A DNA stretch of 64,000 nt. It comes from Pseudomonas viridiflava (GTDB taxonomy: Bacteria > Pseudomonadota > Gammaproteobacteria > Pseudomonadales > Pseudomonadaceae). The position numbers and the translations under genes are program-made. The notes beneath the pieces are model-generated. The model had not been told where the DNA came from, made no database searches, and saw only the letters and a list, made by a program, of their open reading frames with translations. The DNA is taken from contig UVIF01000012.1 of the NCBI GenBank assembly GCA_900596015.1, positions 62,001 through 126,000 on the forward strand, read 5' to 3'. Below, in pieces: positions 47,853 to 57,537 of the stretch (the first letter of the stretch is position 1; each line of letters opens with the position of its first letter).

Positions 47853-47903
47853 CGTCACGACGATGTGACGCATTGAGGTTAATAGCCGTACGAAAGAAGT
47901 CAA
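47853..47903 (-). promoter_or_regulatory. Proposed promoter and operator of the peptide operon
   Basis: Minus strand: -35 TTGACT (47903-47898), 16-bp spacer, weak -10 TAACCT (47881-47876), then the inverted repeat CGTCAC-N6-GTGACG (47853-47870) at the predicted start. A dyad in that place suits a repressor. No regulator gene is seen in the island. Confidence 0.4.
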
Positions 47904-48179
47904 GGGCGGATTCACAGAGTCGGCAGGCGAATTGTTTGAGTTGTAAAAACTGTACTGGCTTCTGCGAGATATCTGTATCTACTTATATTGTTCTCTTTCA
48001 GGTCCGCGCGTTCGGCTAAATAGCCGGATTGAGCTAACTCATTGTTTCTTGAGCGATGCGAGCCAGACATGCTCCTTTCACGCTTTCATCTTCATAAGAT
48101 GGCGCAGGGGGAGCTGTATATGTCTCAAAATGTGTAGGTGTAGTGGGTAACGTGAGATGAAGTGAGTGCAAGGACGTAC

Positions 48180-48215
48180 GTTGGAGTCGATCACGAGAAA
48201 TACATCGATTCCAAC
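48180..48215. repeat. 12-bp inverted repeat after rlmI, at the island edge
   Basis: GTTGGAGTCGAT (48180-48191) and ATCGATTCCAAC (48204-48215), 11 of 12 positions pairing, 12-nt loop. It follows the leftward rlmI stop by 17 bp. It could end the rlmI message or be a scar of the insertion. Confidence 0.55.
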
Positions 48216-48232
48216 ATACGGCTGCAGCAGTG

Positions 48233-49429
48233 CTAGCTATTAGGCAACAACCGGCACGTAATGCTCTTGATGTACCGCGTTTCCGGAATCGCTGGGTGCA
48301 CCGGATGGTCCGGGCCCTGGCCGCCGCGTTCCAGCAGCTGGATGTTGCGGTCCAGGTGGCGAGCGCTGGTCAGCAGGATGTTCTGCAGGTCGTCTTCGGG
48401 CAGGTGCATGGAGCACGACGCGCTGACCAGAATGCCGTCCTTGCTGAGCAGGCGCATGGCTTGCTCGTTGAGACGACGGTACGCGCCTTCGCCGTTCTTC
48501 AGGTCTTTCTTGCGCTTGATGAACGCGGGCGGGTCAGCCACGATCACGTCGAAGCGTTCTTCAGCGGCCTTCAGCTCTTTCAAGGCTTCGAACACGTCGC
48601 CTTCCACGCAGGTGACTTTTTCGGCGAAGCCATTGAGCGCGGCATTGCGCTCGACGCCATCGAGGGCGAAGCCCGAGGCGTCGACGCAGAACACTTCGCT
48701 GGCGCCGAAGGCACCGGCCTGCACGCCCCAGCCGCCGATGTAGCTGAACAGGTCGAGCACGCGTTTGCCCTTGACGTACGGCGCCAGGCGCGCGCGGTTC
48801 ATGCGGTGGTCGTAGAACCAGCCGGTCTTCTGGCCTTCCATCACCGGCGCTTCGAACTTCACGCCGTTCTCTTCCAGGGCGACCCACTCCGGCACCACAC
48901 CAAAGGCGCTCTCCACGTAGCGCTCCAGGCCTTCGGCATCGCGGGCGGCCGAGTCATTCTTGAACAGAATGCCGCTGGGTTTGATCACCTGGATCAATGC
49001 GGCCATCACATCGGCCTTGTAGCGTTCCATGGTGGCCGAGGCTAGCTGCACCACCAGGATGTCGCCGAAGCGATCCACCACGAGGCCCGGCAGCAGGTCG
49101 GAATCGCCGAATACCAGGCGATAGAACGGCTTGTCGAACAGGCGCTCGCGCAACGACAGACATACGTTGAGGCGGTGCACCAGCAGCGACTTGTCCAGGC
49201 TCAGCTTGACGTCGCGCGACAGCAAGCGAGCGCAGATCAGGTTGTTCGGGCTCATTGCAACCACGCCCAGGGGCTTGCCACCCGCCGCTTCGAGAATGGC
49301 CTGATCGCCCGCCTGGAAACCGTTCAGCGGGGTCGCGGCCACGTCGATCTCGTTGCTGTAGACCCACAGGTGGCCGGCGCGCAGGCGGCGGTCGGCGTTG
49401 GCTTTGAGGCGAAGGCTGGGCAGGGACAT
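48233..49429 (-). CDS. rlmI: 23S rRNA (cytosine1962-C5)-methyltransferase RlmI
   Basis: 398 aa from ATG 49427-49429 (MSLPSLRLKANADRRLRAGH). N-terminal PUA domain (LRAGHLWVYSNEI), then a Rossmann methyltransferase with VLDLFSYIGGWGVQAGAFGA for SAM, DPPAFIKRKKDL and SASCSMHL. RlmI/RlmK-type enzymes methylate 23S rRNA C1962. It is the conserved right flank of the island. Confidence 0.9.
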   Translation of the reverse strand: MSLPSLRLKANADRRLRAGHLWVYSNEIDVAATPLNGFQAGDQAILEAAGGKPLGVVAMSPNNLICARLLSRDVKLSLDKSLLVHRLNVCLSLRERLFDKPFYRLVFGDSDLLPGLVVDRFGDILVVQLASATMERYKADVMAALIQVIKPSGILFKNDSAARDAEGLERYVESAFGVVPEWVALEENGVKFEAPVMEGQKTGWFYDHRMNRARLAPYVKGKRVLDLFSYIGGWGVQAGAFGASEVFCVDASGFALDGVERNAALNGFAEKVTCVEGDVFEALKELKAAEERFDVIVADPPAFIKRKKDLKNGEGAYRRLNEQAMRLLSKDGILVSASCSMHLPEDDLQNILLTSARHLDRNIQLLERGGQGPDHPVHPAIPETRYIKSITCRLLPNS

Positions 49430-49616
49430 GAAGTCGCTCCGGGTAAAAAAGAGCGGGAGTATACCCCTTTGGCCCCGGCCTCGAATGGAGGATTCGACAA
49501 ATGACCCGCTGCGCACGGTGGGCGCTAGGGGCCGCAGCGGTTAGAATCCGCGCTGTCCGAGGCGTCGAGCCTGGGGCACGATTGCCTATCGATCCGCGTT
49601 TCGCATCAGGGGCCCC

Positions 49617-50429
49617 ATGCCTGAATTACCCGAAGTAGAAACCACTCGCCGGGGTATTGCTCCGCACCTGGAAGGGCAGCGCGTGAGCCGCGTGATCGTC
49701 CGCGACCGGCGCCTGCGCTGGCCGATACCCGAAGACCTGGACGCGCGGCTGTCCGGGCAGCGGATCGTGGCCGTCGAGCGGCGGGCCAAGTACCTGTTGA
49801 TCAACGCTGAAGTCGGCACCTTGATCAGCCACCTGGGCATGTCGGGCAACCTGCGCCTGGTCGAGGCCGGCCTGCCGGCGCTCAAGCACGAGCATGTCGA
49901 CATCGAGCTGGAATCGGGCATGGCCTTGCGCTACACCGATCCGCGACGTTTCGGCGCCATGCTCTGGAGCCTGGATGCGCTCAACCACACATTGCTCCAG
50001 GGTCTGGGGCCCGAACCGTTGACCGAGCTGTTCGACGGCGAACGGCTGTTTCAGCTGTCGCGTGGCCGCAGCATGGCGGTCAAGCCGTTCATCATGGATA
50101 ACGCGGTGGTGGTCGGGGTGGGTAATATCTACGCGACCGAAGCGCTGTTCGCCGCCGGTATCGACCCGCGCCGCGCGGCGGGGGGCATATCGCGCGGCCG
50201 CTACCTGCGCCTGGCGGTCGAGATCAAGCGCATCCTGGCCTACGCGATCGAACGCGGTGGTACCACGTTGCGCGACTTCATCGGTGGGGATGGCCAGCCG
50301 GGCTACTTTCAGCAGGAATTGTTCGCCTATGGCCGGGGTGGGCAGCTGTGCAAGGTCTGCGGTACCACCCTGCGCGAGGTCAAGCTGGGCCAGCGTGCCA
50401 GTGTGTATTGTCCGCGCTGCCAGACATGA
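49617..50429 (+). CDS. mutM: Formamidopyrimidine-DNA glycosylase MutM
   Basis: Removes 8-oxoguanine and FaPy lesions and cleaves the abasic site. 270 aa. Catalytic Pro2 and Glu3 ([13 protein letters not shown]), the RRAKYLL lysine, the H2TH region ([17 protein letters not shown]) and the C-terminal zinc finger CKVC-CPRC are intact. Complements MutY encoded at 3.7-4.8 kb. Confidence 0.97.
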   Translation: MPELPEVETTRRGIAPHLEGQRVSRVIVRDRRLRWPIPEDLDARLSGQRIVAVERRAKYLLINAEVGTLISHLGMSGNLRLVEAGLPALKHEHVDIELESGMALRYTDPRRFGAMLWSLDALNHTLLQGLGPEPLTELFDGERLFQLSRGRSMAVKPFIMDNAVVVGVGNIYATEALFAAGIDPRRAAGGISRGRYLRLAVEIKRILAYAIERGGTTLRDFIGGDGQPGYFQQELFAYGRGGQLCKVCGTTLREVKLGQRASVYCPRCQT

Positions 50430-50537
50430 TCCGGCTGCGCGCGGCCTGCACAATGGCGGGCAACTGATATAGTTACTTTTATCCCTGATGACCCCATCGC
50501 AAATCGCAGTCGCCCACGTGAGCAGAAGGATTGTGCC

Positions 50538-50882
50538 ATGAACCTGTTTCGAACCCTGTCGCTGGCGCTGATCGTCAGTTTCGGCCTGCACGTCGTGCCG
50601 GCCACTGCCGCCGACTCGAGCATGAGCACGAGCAGCGGTGACCCGACCTACCAGATCCAGAATCCGCCGGCCTATGCCATGATCGGCGACCTGCTGATCG
50701 CGCGGCCGCTGCTGGTGGCCGCCACCATCGTGGGCGCAGGGCTGTTCGTGATCGCATTGCCGTTCACCGCCGCCGGCGGCAACGTCGGGGCCAGTGGCAA
50801 GGCCTTGGTGGTCGATCCGGGCCGGGCCGCTTTCGTGCGTTGCCTGGGCTGTACGCAGAGCGGCTACGGCAACCGCGACTGA
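50538..50882 (+). CDS. Small membrane protein with signal sequence, 114 aa
   Basis: Unknown function; homologues in Pseudomonas are sometimes called 'multidrug transporter' without support. The first 24 residues (ending ATAAD) look like a signal peptide, one strong hydrophobic helix lies at about 55-80 ([19 protein letters not shown]), and the C terminus has a CLGC pair ([13 protein letters not shown]), which could bind metal or form a disulfide. AGAAGGA precedes the ATG. Confidence 0.75.
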   Translation: MNLFRTLSLALIVSFGLHVVPATAADSSMSTSSGDPTYQIQNPPAYAMIGDLLIARPLLVAATIVGAGLFVIALPFTAAGGNVGASGKALVVDPGRAAFVRCLGCTQSGYGNRD

Positions 50883-50916
50883 GCCTGCCGCTGGCGCATC
50901 TGCCAGCGCGCTGGAA

Positions 50917-51186
<270 letters not shown>

Positions 51187-51269
51187 CTACGGCCCAGGCA
51201 TGTGAAAACCGATGGCCGCAATTGTGCCGCATTAGCGCCCGCAGTGCACGCGGGCGCAACCACTGCCGG

Positions 51270-51935
<666 letters not shown>

Positions 51936-52021
51936 CTACAGTGAGTCATGCCGCGATGGATTCTGCCCGAGCTTTTCCAGCTGCGCGCGGATCTGTCATT
52001 CCTCAACTGCCGGAGCCCCCC

Positions 52022-52876
52022 ATGCCCATCGCGCAACTGATCAGCCCACAAGCGCTCGCCGAACATGTCGACTCCCCTGGATGGGTCCTGCTGGACTGCC
52101 GCTACAGCCTGGAAGACGTCGACTACGGCCAGCGCAGCTATGCCGAAGGCCACATTGCCGGTGCCCATTTCGCCGACCTGGGTCGCGACCTCAGTGCGCC
52201 TGTGATCAAGGGCGTGACCGGGCGTCATCCGCTGCCCGAGCCTGGGCAATTGCAAGAGAGGTTGCAGCGCTGGGGTATCGGGGCAGACAGCCAGGTCGTC
52301 CTCTATGACGATGGCCCGGGTGCCTACGCGGCACGTGCATGGTGGCTGCTGGCATGGCTGGGCAAGCGCGACGGAGTGTTTCTTCTCGACGGCGGGCTGG
52401 CAGCCTGGCACGCCGCCGGGCTGCCCTTGAGCCTGGATGCGGCGTCCACGGAGCCGGGTGATTTTGTCGGTACCCCGGATAACGAACGTGTGCTTGATGC
52501 GGCCCACGTGCAGGCGCGCCTGGACGATCCGCAGCTGACGCTGCTCGATGCTCGAGCGCTGCCCAGGTTTCTGGGCGAGGTCGAACCCATCGACCCTGTC
52601 GCTGGGCACATTCCCGGCGCACAGTGCGCAGCCTTCACCGAAAACCTGGGGCCTGATGGGCGCTTCCTGCCGGTGCAGCAGCTGCGTGAACGCTTCGAGG
52701 CCCAGCTCAAGGGCCGACCTGCGCAACAGGCCGTAGCCTACTGTGGCTCGGGCGTCACTGCCTGCCACAATCTGTTCGCCATGGCCTTGGCGGGATACCC
52801 GTTGGCAACGCTGTACGCAGGCTCCTGGAGCGACTGGATCACCGATCCGCAGCGACCCGTGCAGAAGGGGCCATGA
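52022..52876 (+). CDS. Thiosulfate/3-mercaptopyruvate sulfurtransferase (two rhodanese domains)
   Basis: 284 aa. An N-terminal inactive rhodanese domain (VLLDCRYSLEDVDYGQRSYAEGHIAGA) is followed by a catalytic one with the active-site loop YCGSGVTACHN, cysteine at about residue 240. The CGSGVTA loop is typical of 3-mercaptopyruvate sulfurtransferases (SseA); thiosulfate is an alternative donor. Start ATG 52022. Its last 38 bp overlap the convergent hydrolase gene. Confidence 0.88.
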   Translation: MPIAQLISPQALAEHVDSPGWVLLDCRYSLEDVDYGQRSYAEGHIAGAHFADLGRDLSAPVIKGVTGRHPLPEPGQLQERLQRWGIGADSQVVLYDDGPGAYAARAWWLLAWLGKRDGVFLLDGGLAAWHAAGLPLSLDAASTEPGDFVGTPDNERVLDAAHVQARLDDPQLTLLDARALPRFLGEVEPIDPVAGHIPGAQCAAFTENLGPDGRFLPVQQLRERFEAQLKGRPAQQAVAYCGSGVTACHNLFAMALAGYPLATLYAGSWSDWITDPQRPVQKGP

Positions 52877-53870
52877 ACTCGATCCACTGGTTCAGCCACT
52901 GCGGTATGCGCCGTTCCAGGTAATAGCCGGGCTGGCGCAGGCTGCCATCGACGAAGCCGACGTGCCCGCCTCGCGCATGCAGCTCGAACTCGATGCAGGG
53001 CGACATTTCTTCGGCGGTGGGCAGGCTGTGGGGAAACACGAACGGATCGTCCTTGGCCTGGATGATCAGCGTGGGTTTGGCGACGCCGCCCAGGTAGTAG
53101 CGACTCGACGAGCGGCGATAGTAATCCTGGGCATCCTTGAAGCCGTGCAGCGGGGCCGTGACCTGGCCGTCGAAATCCCAGAATGTCCTGATGCCCTGCA
53201 GCGAGCCCAGCGCTTCGAGCGCCGCCAGCCCCTCGTGCTGCCCCTCGTGCTGGAAGCGAGTTCGCTTGTCGGTCAGGTAGCCGAGCATGGCGCGCATGAA
53301 ATGCGCCTGGTAGACCCTGGAAAAGCCCTGGGTCATGCGGTCGGCACACTGGTCCAGGCGAAACGGCACCGATACCGCCACCGCGGCCTGCAATGGGCTG
53401 GCCGCTCCGCTTTCACCCAGGTGCTTGAGCAGGATGTTGCCGCCCAGTGAATAACCCACGGCGTAAAGCGGCGCCTGGGGGCGCTGCTTACCCAGGTGTT
53501 CGAGCACGTGCAGCAAGTCTTCGCTGGCGCCGGAGTGGTAGCTGCGCGCCAACAGGTTGGGTTCGCCCGAGCAGCCGCGCCAGTTGACGGCCACGCTGGC
53601 GCAACCGTGCTGCCCCAACTGGCGTTGCAGGCCGGCGACGTAGGGCGAATTGGATGATCCGGTCAGGCCGTGCAATACCAGCACCAATGGCGCATGGGGG
53701 GCGTGTGGGCCGTGCCAGTCGAGGTCGACGAAATCGCCATCCTCCAGCCACAGACGCTCCCGCTCGCGCGGCAACGCTGGCTGCTTGCGCCACAAGGGGC
53801 CCCACAGCGTCTGCAGGTGTGGGTTACCCAGCCCGAGGGCTGGGCGAAAGCGAGGATGTGCTGCGTTCAA
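52839..53870 (-). CDS. Alpha/beta hydrolase, YheT family
   Basis: 343 aa. LGLGNPHLQTLWGPL near the N terminus, LVLHGLTGSSNSPYV (oxyanion region), nucleophile elbow GYSLGGN and late His in HARGGHVGF form the YheT signature. Substrate unknown. No ATG is available: TTG at 53868-53870 is the best start, with CAGGG about 9 nt upstream. The 3' end overlaps the convergent sulfurtransferase gene. Confidence 0.85.
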   Translation of the reverse strand: MNAAHPRFRPALGLGNPHLQTLWGPLWRKQPALPRERERLWLEDGDFVDLDWHGPHAPHAPLVLVLHGLTGSSNSPYVAGLQRQLGQHGCASVAVNWRGCSGEPNLLARSYHSGASEDLLHVLEHLGKQRPQAPLYAVGYSLGGNILLKHLGESGAASPLQAAVAVSVPFRLDQCADRMTQGFSRVYQAHFMRAMLGYLTDKRTRFQHEGQHEGLAALEALGSLQGIRTFWDFDGQVTAPLHGFKDAQDYYRRSSSRYYLGGVAKPTLIIQAKDDPFVFPHSLPTAEEMSPCIEFELHARGGHVGFVDGSLRQPGYYLERRIPQWLNQWIEFMAPSARVAADR

Positions 53871-53894
53871 CGTGAATACCCTGCCAAGCCGATG

Positions 53895-54482
53895 TCAGCC
53901 GCGCTGCCACAGGGAGTAGTAGACCTGCCCGGCTTTCTTCTCGCGGTGCAGGCGCCATGTTGCCGGCAACTGCAACGCCGAGGGCGGTGTCTCGCTCTCG
54001 GTGTAGATCCAGGCACGTTCGGCCAGCCAGCCTTTTTCTTCCAGCAGCGTGCAGGTCGCCGGCAGCAGGTTCTGGTGGAAGGGTGGGTCGAGGAATACCA
54101 GATCGAATGCGCTCGGGTTCTGGGTTTCCAGGTACTTCAACGCATCGCTTTGCAGCAACTGGCCCGTGGCGCAACCGAGCAGATCCAGATTGTGCCGAAG
54201 GCTGGAGATGGCGGTGGCATTGGCATCCAGCGCCAATGCCATGCTGGCGCCACGGGACAGCGCTTCGAGGTACAGGGCACCGCTACCAGTGAAGGCATCC
54301 AGCACCTTGGCACCTTCGATGTGCGCGGCCAGCCAGTTGAACAGCGTTTCACGTACCCGATCAGGGGTCGGGCGCAAGCCAGGCGCTTCCGGGAAGCCCA
54401 GCTTGCGGCTGCGCCACTGGCCGCCAATGATGCGCAGGTGGCCTTGGCCACCATGGGGTTGCTTGGGTTTGACGCTGGCCAT
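53895..54482 (-). CDS. rsmD: 16S rRNA (guanine966-N2)-methyltransferase RsmD
   Basis: 195 aa. RIIGGQWRSRKL, RPTPDRVRETLFNWL, SAM motif VLDAFTGSGALYLEALSRGA and the catalytic DPPF (FLDPPFHQNLL) are all present. The ATG overlaps the stop of the preceding M16 gene (TGATG), so it is translated from the two-gene M16 operon. In many gamma-proteobacteria rsmD is instead next to ftsY, which here starts about 3 kb away and divergently. Confidence 0.94.
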   Translation of the reverse strand: MASVKPKQPHGGQGHLRIIGGQWRSRKLGFPEAPGLRPTPDRVRETLFNWLAAHIEGAKVLDAFTGSGALYLEALSRGASMALALDANATAISSLRHNLDLLGCATGQLLQSDALKYLETQNPSAFDLVFLDPPFHQNLLPATCTLLEEKGWLAERAWIYTESETPPSALQLPATWRLHREKKAGQVYYSLWQRG

Positions 54483-55957
54483 CAGTGCTCCGGTACGCCG
54501 AGCGGTTGCTCGTTGGGTGTGTCCGTGGGGGCCGGCAACGGTTGCTGCGCAACCTTGGGGCCAGCCGTGACGATCACCAGTTTATCGGCATCCAGATGTT
54601 TGTTCATCGCAGCTTTGACCTGCTCAACGGTCAGTGCCTGGGATTGCTGCAGGAAGTCTTCCATCCAGGTCAGCGGCATGTCGTAGAAACCGGTGGCGCC
54701 CAGTTGCGCGACGATGCTCGCGTTGCTGGCATTGGACAGCGGGAAGCTGCCAGCCTGCTCGCGTTTGGCGTTGTCCAGTTCTTCCTGGGTGGGTCCGGTC
54801 TTGAGGTAATCGCGCAGGATGTCCTGCACCAGCTTCAAGGTGCCGTCGCCGAGCTCGGCACGGGTCTGCAGGTTGATCAGGAACGGACCGCGCACCTGCA
54901 TCGGCGTGAAGCCCGAGTACACCCCATAGGTCAGCCCGCGTTTTTCCCGGACCTCGCTCATCAGGCGGGTACCGAAGGAACCGCCGCCCAGGATCTGGTT
55001 GCCCATGGACAGTGCGGCGAAATCCGGATCCTTGCGGTCGATGCCCAGCTGCGCGATGAACATCTGCGTCTGCTTGGACGGGAAGTCGATATGGGTCACG
55101 CCGGCCGCTGGTACGGCTGGCTGTGCCGGCTTGGCCAGCGCAGGGCCCTTGGGCAGGGCGCTGGATACCTGCGCGGCGATCTGCTCGGCTTCGTTTCGCG
55201 ACAGATCGCCGACGATGGCGATCACCGCGTTGCCTGCAGCATAGGCACGTTGATGGAACGCCCGCAGCTGCTCGATGCTCAGGCGCGGCAGGCTCTTGGC
55301 GTCGCCTTCGCTTGGGTGTGCATACGGATGGCTGCCATACAGCTGCGTGAACAGCTCGTTGCTGGCCAGCTTGGCAGGGTTCTGCTTCTGGAATTCGAAG
55401 CTGGCGAGCAGTTGGTTCTTGATGCGTACCAGGGCGTCTGCCGGAAAGGTCGGTTTGCCGACGACATCGGCGAACAGCTTGAGCGCAGGGGTACGCTTGT
55501 CGGTATCGCTGAGGCTGCGTAGCGACGCCACGGCCATGTCGCGATAGGCGCCGTTGGAAAAGTCCGCGCCCAGGCCTTCGAAGCCTTGGGCGATGGCGCT
55601 GACGTCCTTGCCGGCCACGCCTTCGTTGAGCATGGCATTGGTCAGCAGGGCGATGCCGGGATGGTTTTGATCCTGGCTGCTGCCGGCGGCGAAGGTAAGC
55701 CGCAGGTCGAACATCGGCAGCTCGTGGGCCTCGACGAACAGGACCTTGGCGCCTTCGGCGGTTTTCCAGCTTTGAATGTCTAGACGGCGATGGCTGGGTG
55801 CGGTGTTGCCCAGCTCGCTCACCGATTGCAGGCCGCGCACGGGTTGGCCAGCGCCGGTGGCGTCCGCAGCCTGGGCTGCGAAAGTGGCCATGCAGCCGAC
55901 CAGCACCAGAAGGGTCGAGCCAGCCAGGAGGCGACGGGGGGTGGTGGGCTCACTCAT
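54482..55957 (-). CDS. M16-family peptidase homologue lacking the zinc motif
   Basis: 491 aa with a signal-type N terminus (first about 30 residues). The M16 fold is clear (FVEAHELPMFDLRLTFAAGSSQD and a later GGGSFGTRLMSEVREKRGLTYGVYSG), but where catalytic members have HxxEH this protein has IALLTNAM, so no zinc site. It retains the R/Y motif of the C-terminal M16 domain. It should pair with the active protein encoded just upstream, as in mitochondrial processing peptidase. Overlaps that gene by 8 bp. Confidence 0.88.
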   Translation of the reverse strand: MSEPTTPRRLLAGSTLLVLVGCMATFAAQAADATGAGQPVRGLQSVSELGNTAPSHRRLDIQSWKTAEGAKVLFVEAHELPMFDLRLTFAAGSSQDQNHPGIALLTNAMLNEGVAGKDVSAIAQGFEGLGADFSNGAYRDMAVASLRSLSDTDKRTPALKLFADVVGKPTFPADALVRIKNQLLASFEFQKQNPAKLASNELFTQLYGSHPYAHPSEGDAKSLPRLSIEQLRAFHQRAYAAGNAVIAIVGDLSRNEAEQIAAQVSSALPKGPALAKPAQPAVPAAGVTHIDFPSKQTQMFIAQLGIDRKDPDFAALSMGNQILGGGSFGTRLMSEVREKRGLTYGVYSGFTPMQVRGPFLINLQTRAELGDGTLKLVQDILRDYLKTGPTQEELDNAKREQAGSFPLSNASNASIVAQLGATGFYDMPLTWMEDFLQQSQALTVEQVKAAMNKHLDADKLVIVTAGPKVAQQPLPAPTDTPNEQPLGVPEH

Positions 55958-57305
55958 GAGCGGCTTCCTCTGGCAGAACGTGGGCGATACTCAAGCGATC
56001 GCGGGTGAAATAGGTGCGTGCGGCGCTCTGGATGTCCTGCGGCGTCACGCTCTTGAGGTCTTCGAGTTCGCTGTCCATGAGTTTCCACGACAGCCCCACG
56101 GTTTCGAGCATGCCGATGGTGGTGGCCTGGCTGCTGATGGAGTCGCGGCTGTAGACCAGGTCGGCGATGACCTGAGCGCGCACGCGCTCCAACTCGTCGG
56201 CAGAGGGCGGCGTGGTCTTGAGCTCGTCGAGCAGTTTCCAAAGCCCTTTCTCGACATCGGCGAGGGTCTTTTTCTTCTGCGCATTGGGCGTCGCGGAAAT
56301 GAAGAACAGGCTGTCGCCGCGGGTGAAGGCGTCGTACCGGGCACCACCGCTGGAGATCAGTTCCTGGCCGCGTTCCAGGCGTGTGGCCATGCGCGCGCTG
56401 TAGCCGCCGTCGAGCAGTGCGGAAATCAGCCGCAGGGCCTGGACGTCGCGTGGCTTGTCGGCAGTGGCCAGCGCTGGGACGTTGAAACCGTAGAGCAGGC
56501 TCGGCAGTTGGGTGCGGACATGCAATGTGGCCAGGCGCTGGCCGGGGTTGGCCAGTTCCAGCGGGATCTTCGCCGGCGGGGTGGGGCGCCGGGCGATGTT
56601 GCCGAAGAAGCGTTGGGCCAGGGCCTTGACCTCGTCCGGCTTGACGTCGCCCACCACCACCAGGGTGGCGTTGTTGGGCACGTACCAGGCCTGGTACCAA
56701 TGGCGCAGCTCTTCGACCTTCATGCGTTCCAGGTCGGCCATCCAGCCGATGGTGGGCGTGTGGTAACCACTGGCCGGGAAAGCCATGGCCTTGAAGATCT
56801 CGTACGCCTTGGCACTGGGCTTGTCGTCGGTGCGCAGGCGGCGTTCTTCCTTGATGACTTCGATTTCCCGGGCGAATTCTTCGGCGGGCAGGCTGAGGCT
56901 GGCCATGCGGTCGGCTTCGAGGTCGAACGCCACGGCCAGGCGGTCCTTGGCCAGCACTTCGTAATAGGCGGTGTAGTCGTCGCTGGTGAAGGCGTTTTCT
57001 TCGGCGCCGAGGTCGCGCAGGATGCGCGAGCCTTCGCCGGGGCCCAGTTTGTCGGTGCCTTTGAACATCATGTGTTCAAGGGCGTGGGACAGGCCGGTCT
57101 GGCCGGGGGTTTCGTAGCTGGAACCGACCTTGTACCAGATCTGGGAAACCACCACCGGGGCGCGGTGATCCTCGCGCACGACGACCTTGAGGCCGTTGTC
57201 CAGGGTGAATTCGTGCGTGGGCTGTGTATCGGCGGCAAAAGCTGCCAAAGGCAGGCTGAGCGTGCAGAGCAGCAGGCCTGCGGCGCGGCGGGCGAGGACA
57301 TTCAT
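55950..57305 (-). CDS. Zinc peptidase, M16B family (periplasmic)
   Basis: 451 aa from ATG 57303-57305, with a signal peptide ending about residue 25 (PLAAFAAD). Zinc motif HALEH at 74-78 (GLSHALEHMMFKGT), followed by EENAFTSDDYTAYYEVL and the downstream acidic ligand region. The start is chosen because the long upstream extension of the open frame is antisense to ftsY. First gene of M16-M16-rsmD. Confidence 0.92.
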   Translation of the reverse strand: MNVLARRAAGLLLCTLSLPLAAFAADTQPTHEFTLDNGLKVVVREDHRAPVVVSQIWYKVGSSYETPGQTGLSHALEHMMFKGTDKLGPGEGSRILRDLGAEENAFTSDDYTAYYEVLAKDRLAVAFDLEADRMASLSLPAEEFAREIEVIKEERRLRTDDKPSAKAYEIFKAMAFPASGYHTPTIGWMADLERMKVEELRHWYQAWYVPNNATLVVVGDVKPDEVKALAQRFFGNIARRPTPPAKIPLELANPGQRLATLHVRTQLPSLLYGFNVPALATADKPRDVQALRLISALLDGGYSARMATRLERGQELISSGGARYDAFTRGDSLFFISATPNAQKKKTLADVEKGLWKLLDELKTTPPSADELERVRAQVIADLVYSRDSISSQATTIGMLETVGLSWKLMDSELEDLKSVTPQDIQSAARTYFTRDRLSIAHVLPEEAAHE

Positions 57306-57537
57306 GGGATTCAGAACCTTGAGAGCTGCCCGCGTGGCCTTAGCGTCTACGGGCGAGGAGGTGCTAGGATACTGATCCGGTCCGCTGGGGGCCATGCCTG
57401 GATGGCATGAACCTGCCCGGGCAACTCGACAAAATGTTGCGCGTGAACGAGCCGGCGTAAAAGCAGTCTGTGTTGCGTCTTCGAATTTTTTCCGACTCGC
57501 CGCCTGGCGCGTCGCTACCTTGAGATAGCCGTCTTCC

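Larger units (their letters stand above)
47830..48232. other. 403-bp AT-rich gap upstream of the peptide operon
   Basis: No convincing gene on either strand. It contains the proposed operon promoter and inverted repeat (47853-47903), a short dyad CGGCTAAATAGCCG at 48013-48026, and a long inverted repeat at 48180-48215 near the rlmI end. Base composition is visibly AT-richer than the flanking chromosome. Confidence 0.55.

Noticed and set aside
47768..48019. 83-codon rightward frame opposite the peptide gene
   Set aside because: No ribosome site, no resemblance to any family, and it crosses the proposed promoter.
44481..48232. Classical YcaO-dependent azole peptide (microcin B17 or streptolysin S type) cluster
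   Set aside because: No YcaO or E1-like gene, and the candidate peptide has a single Cys and no Ser/Thr-rich core.
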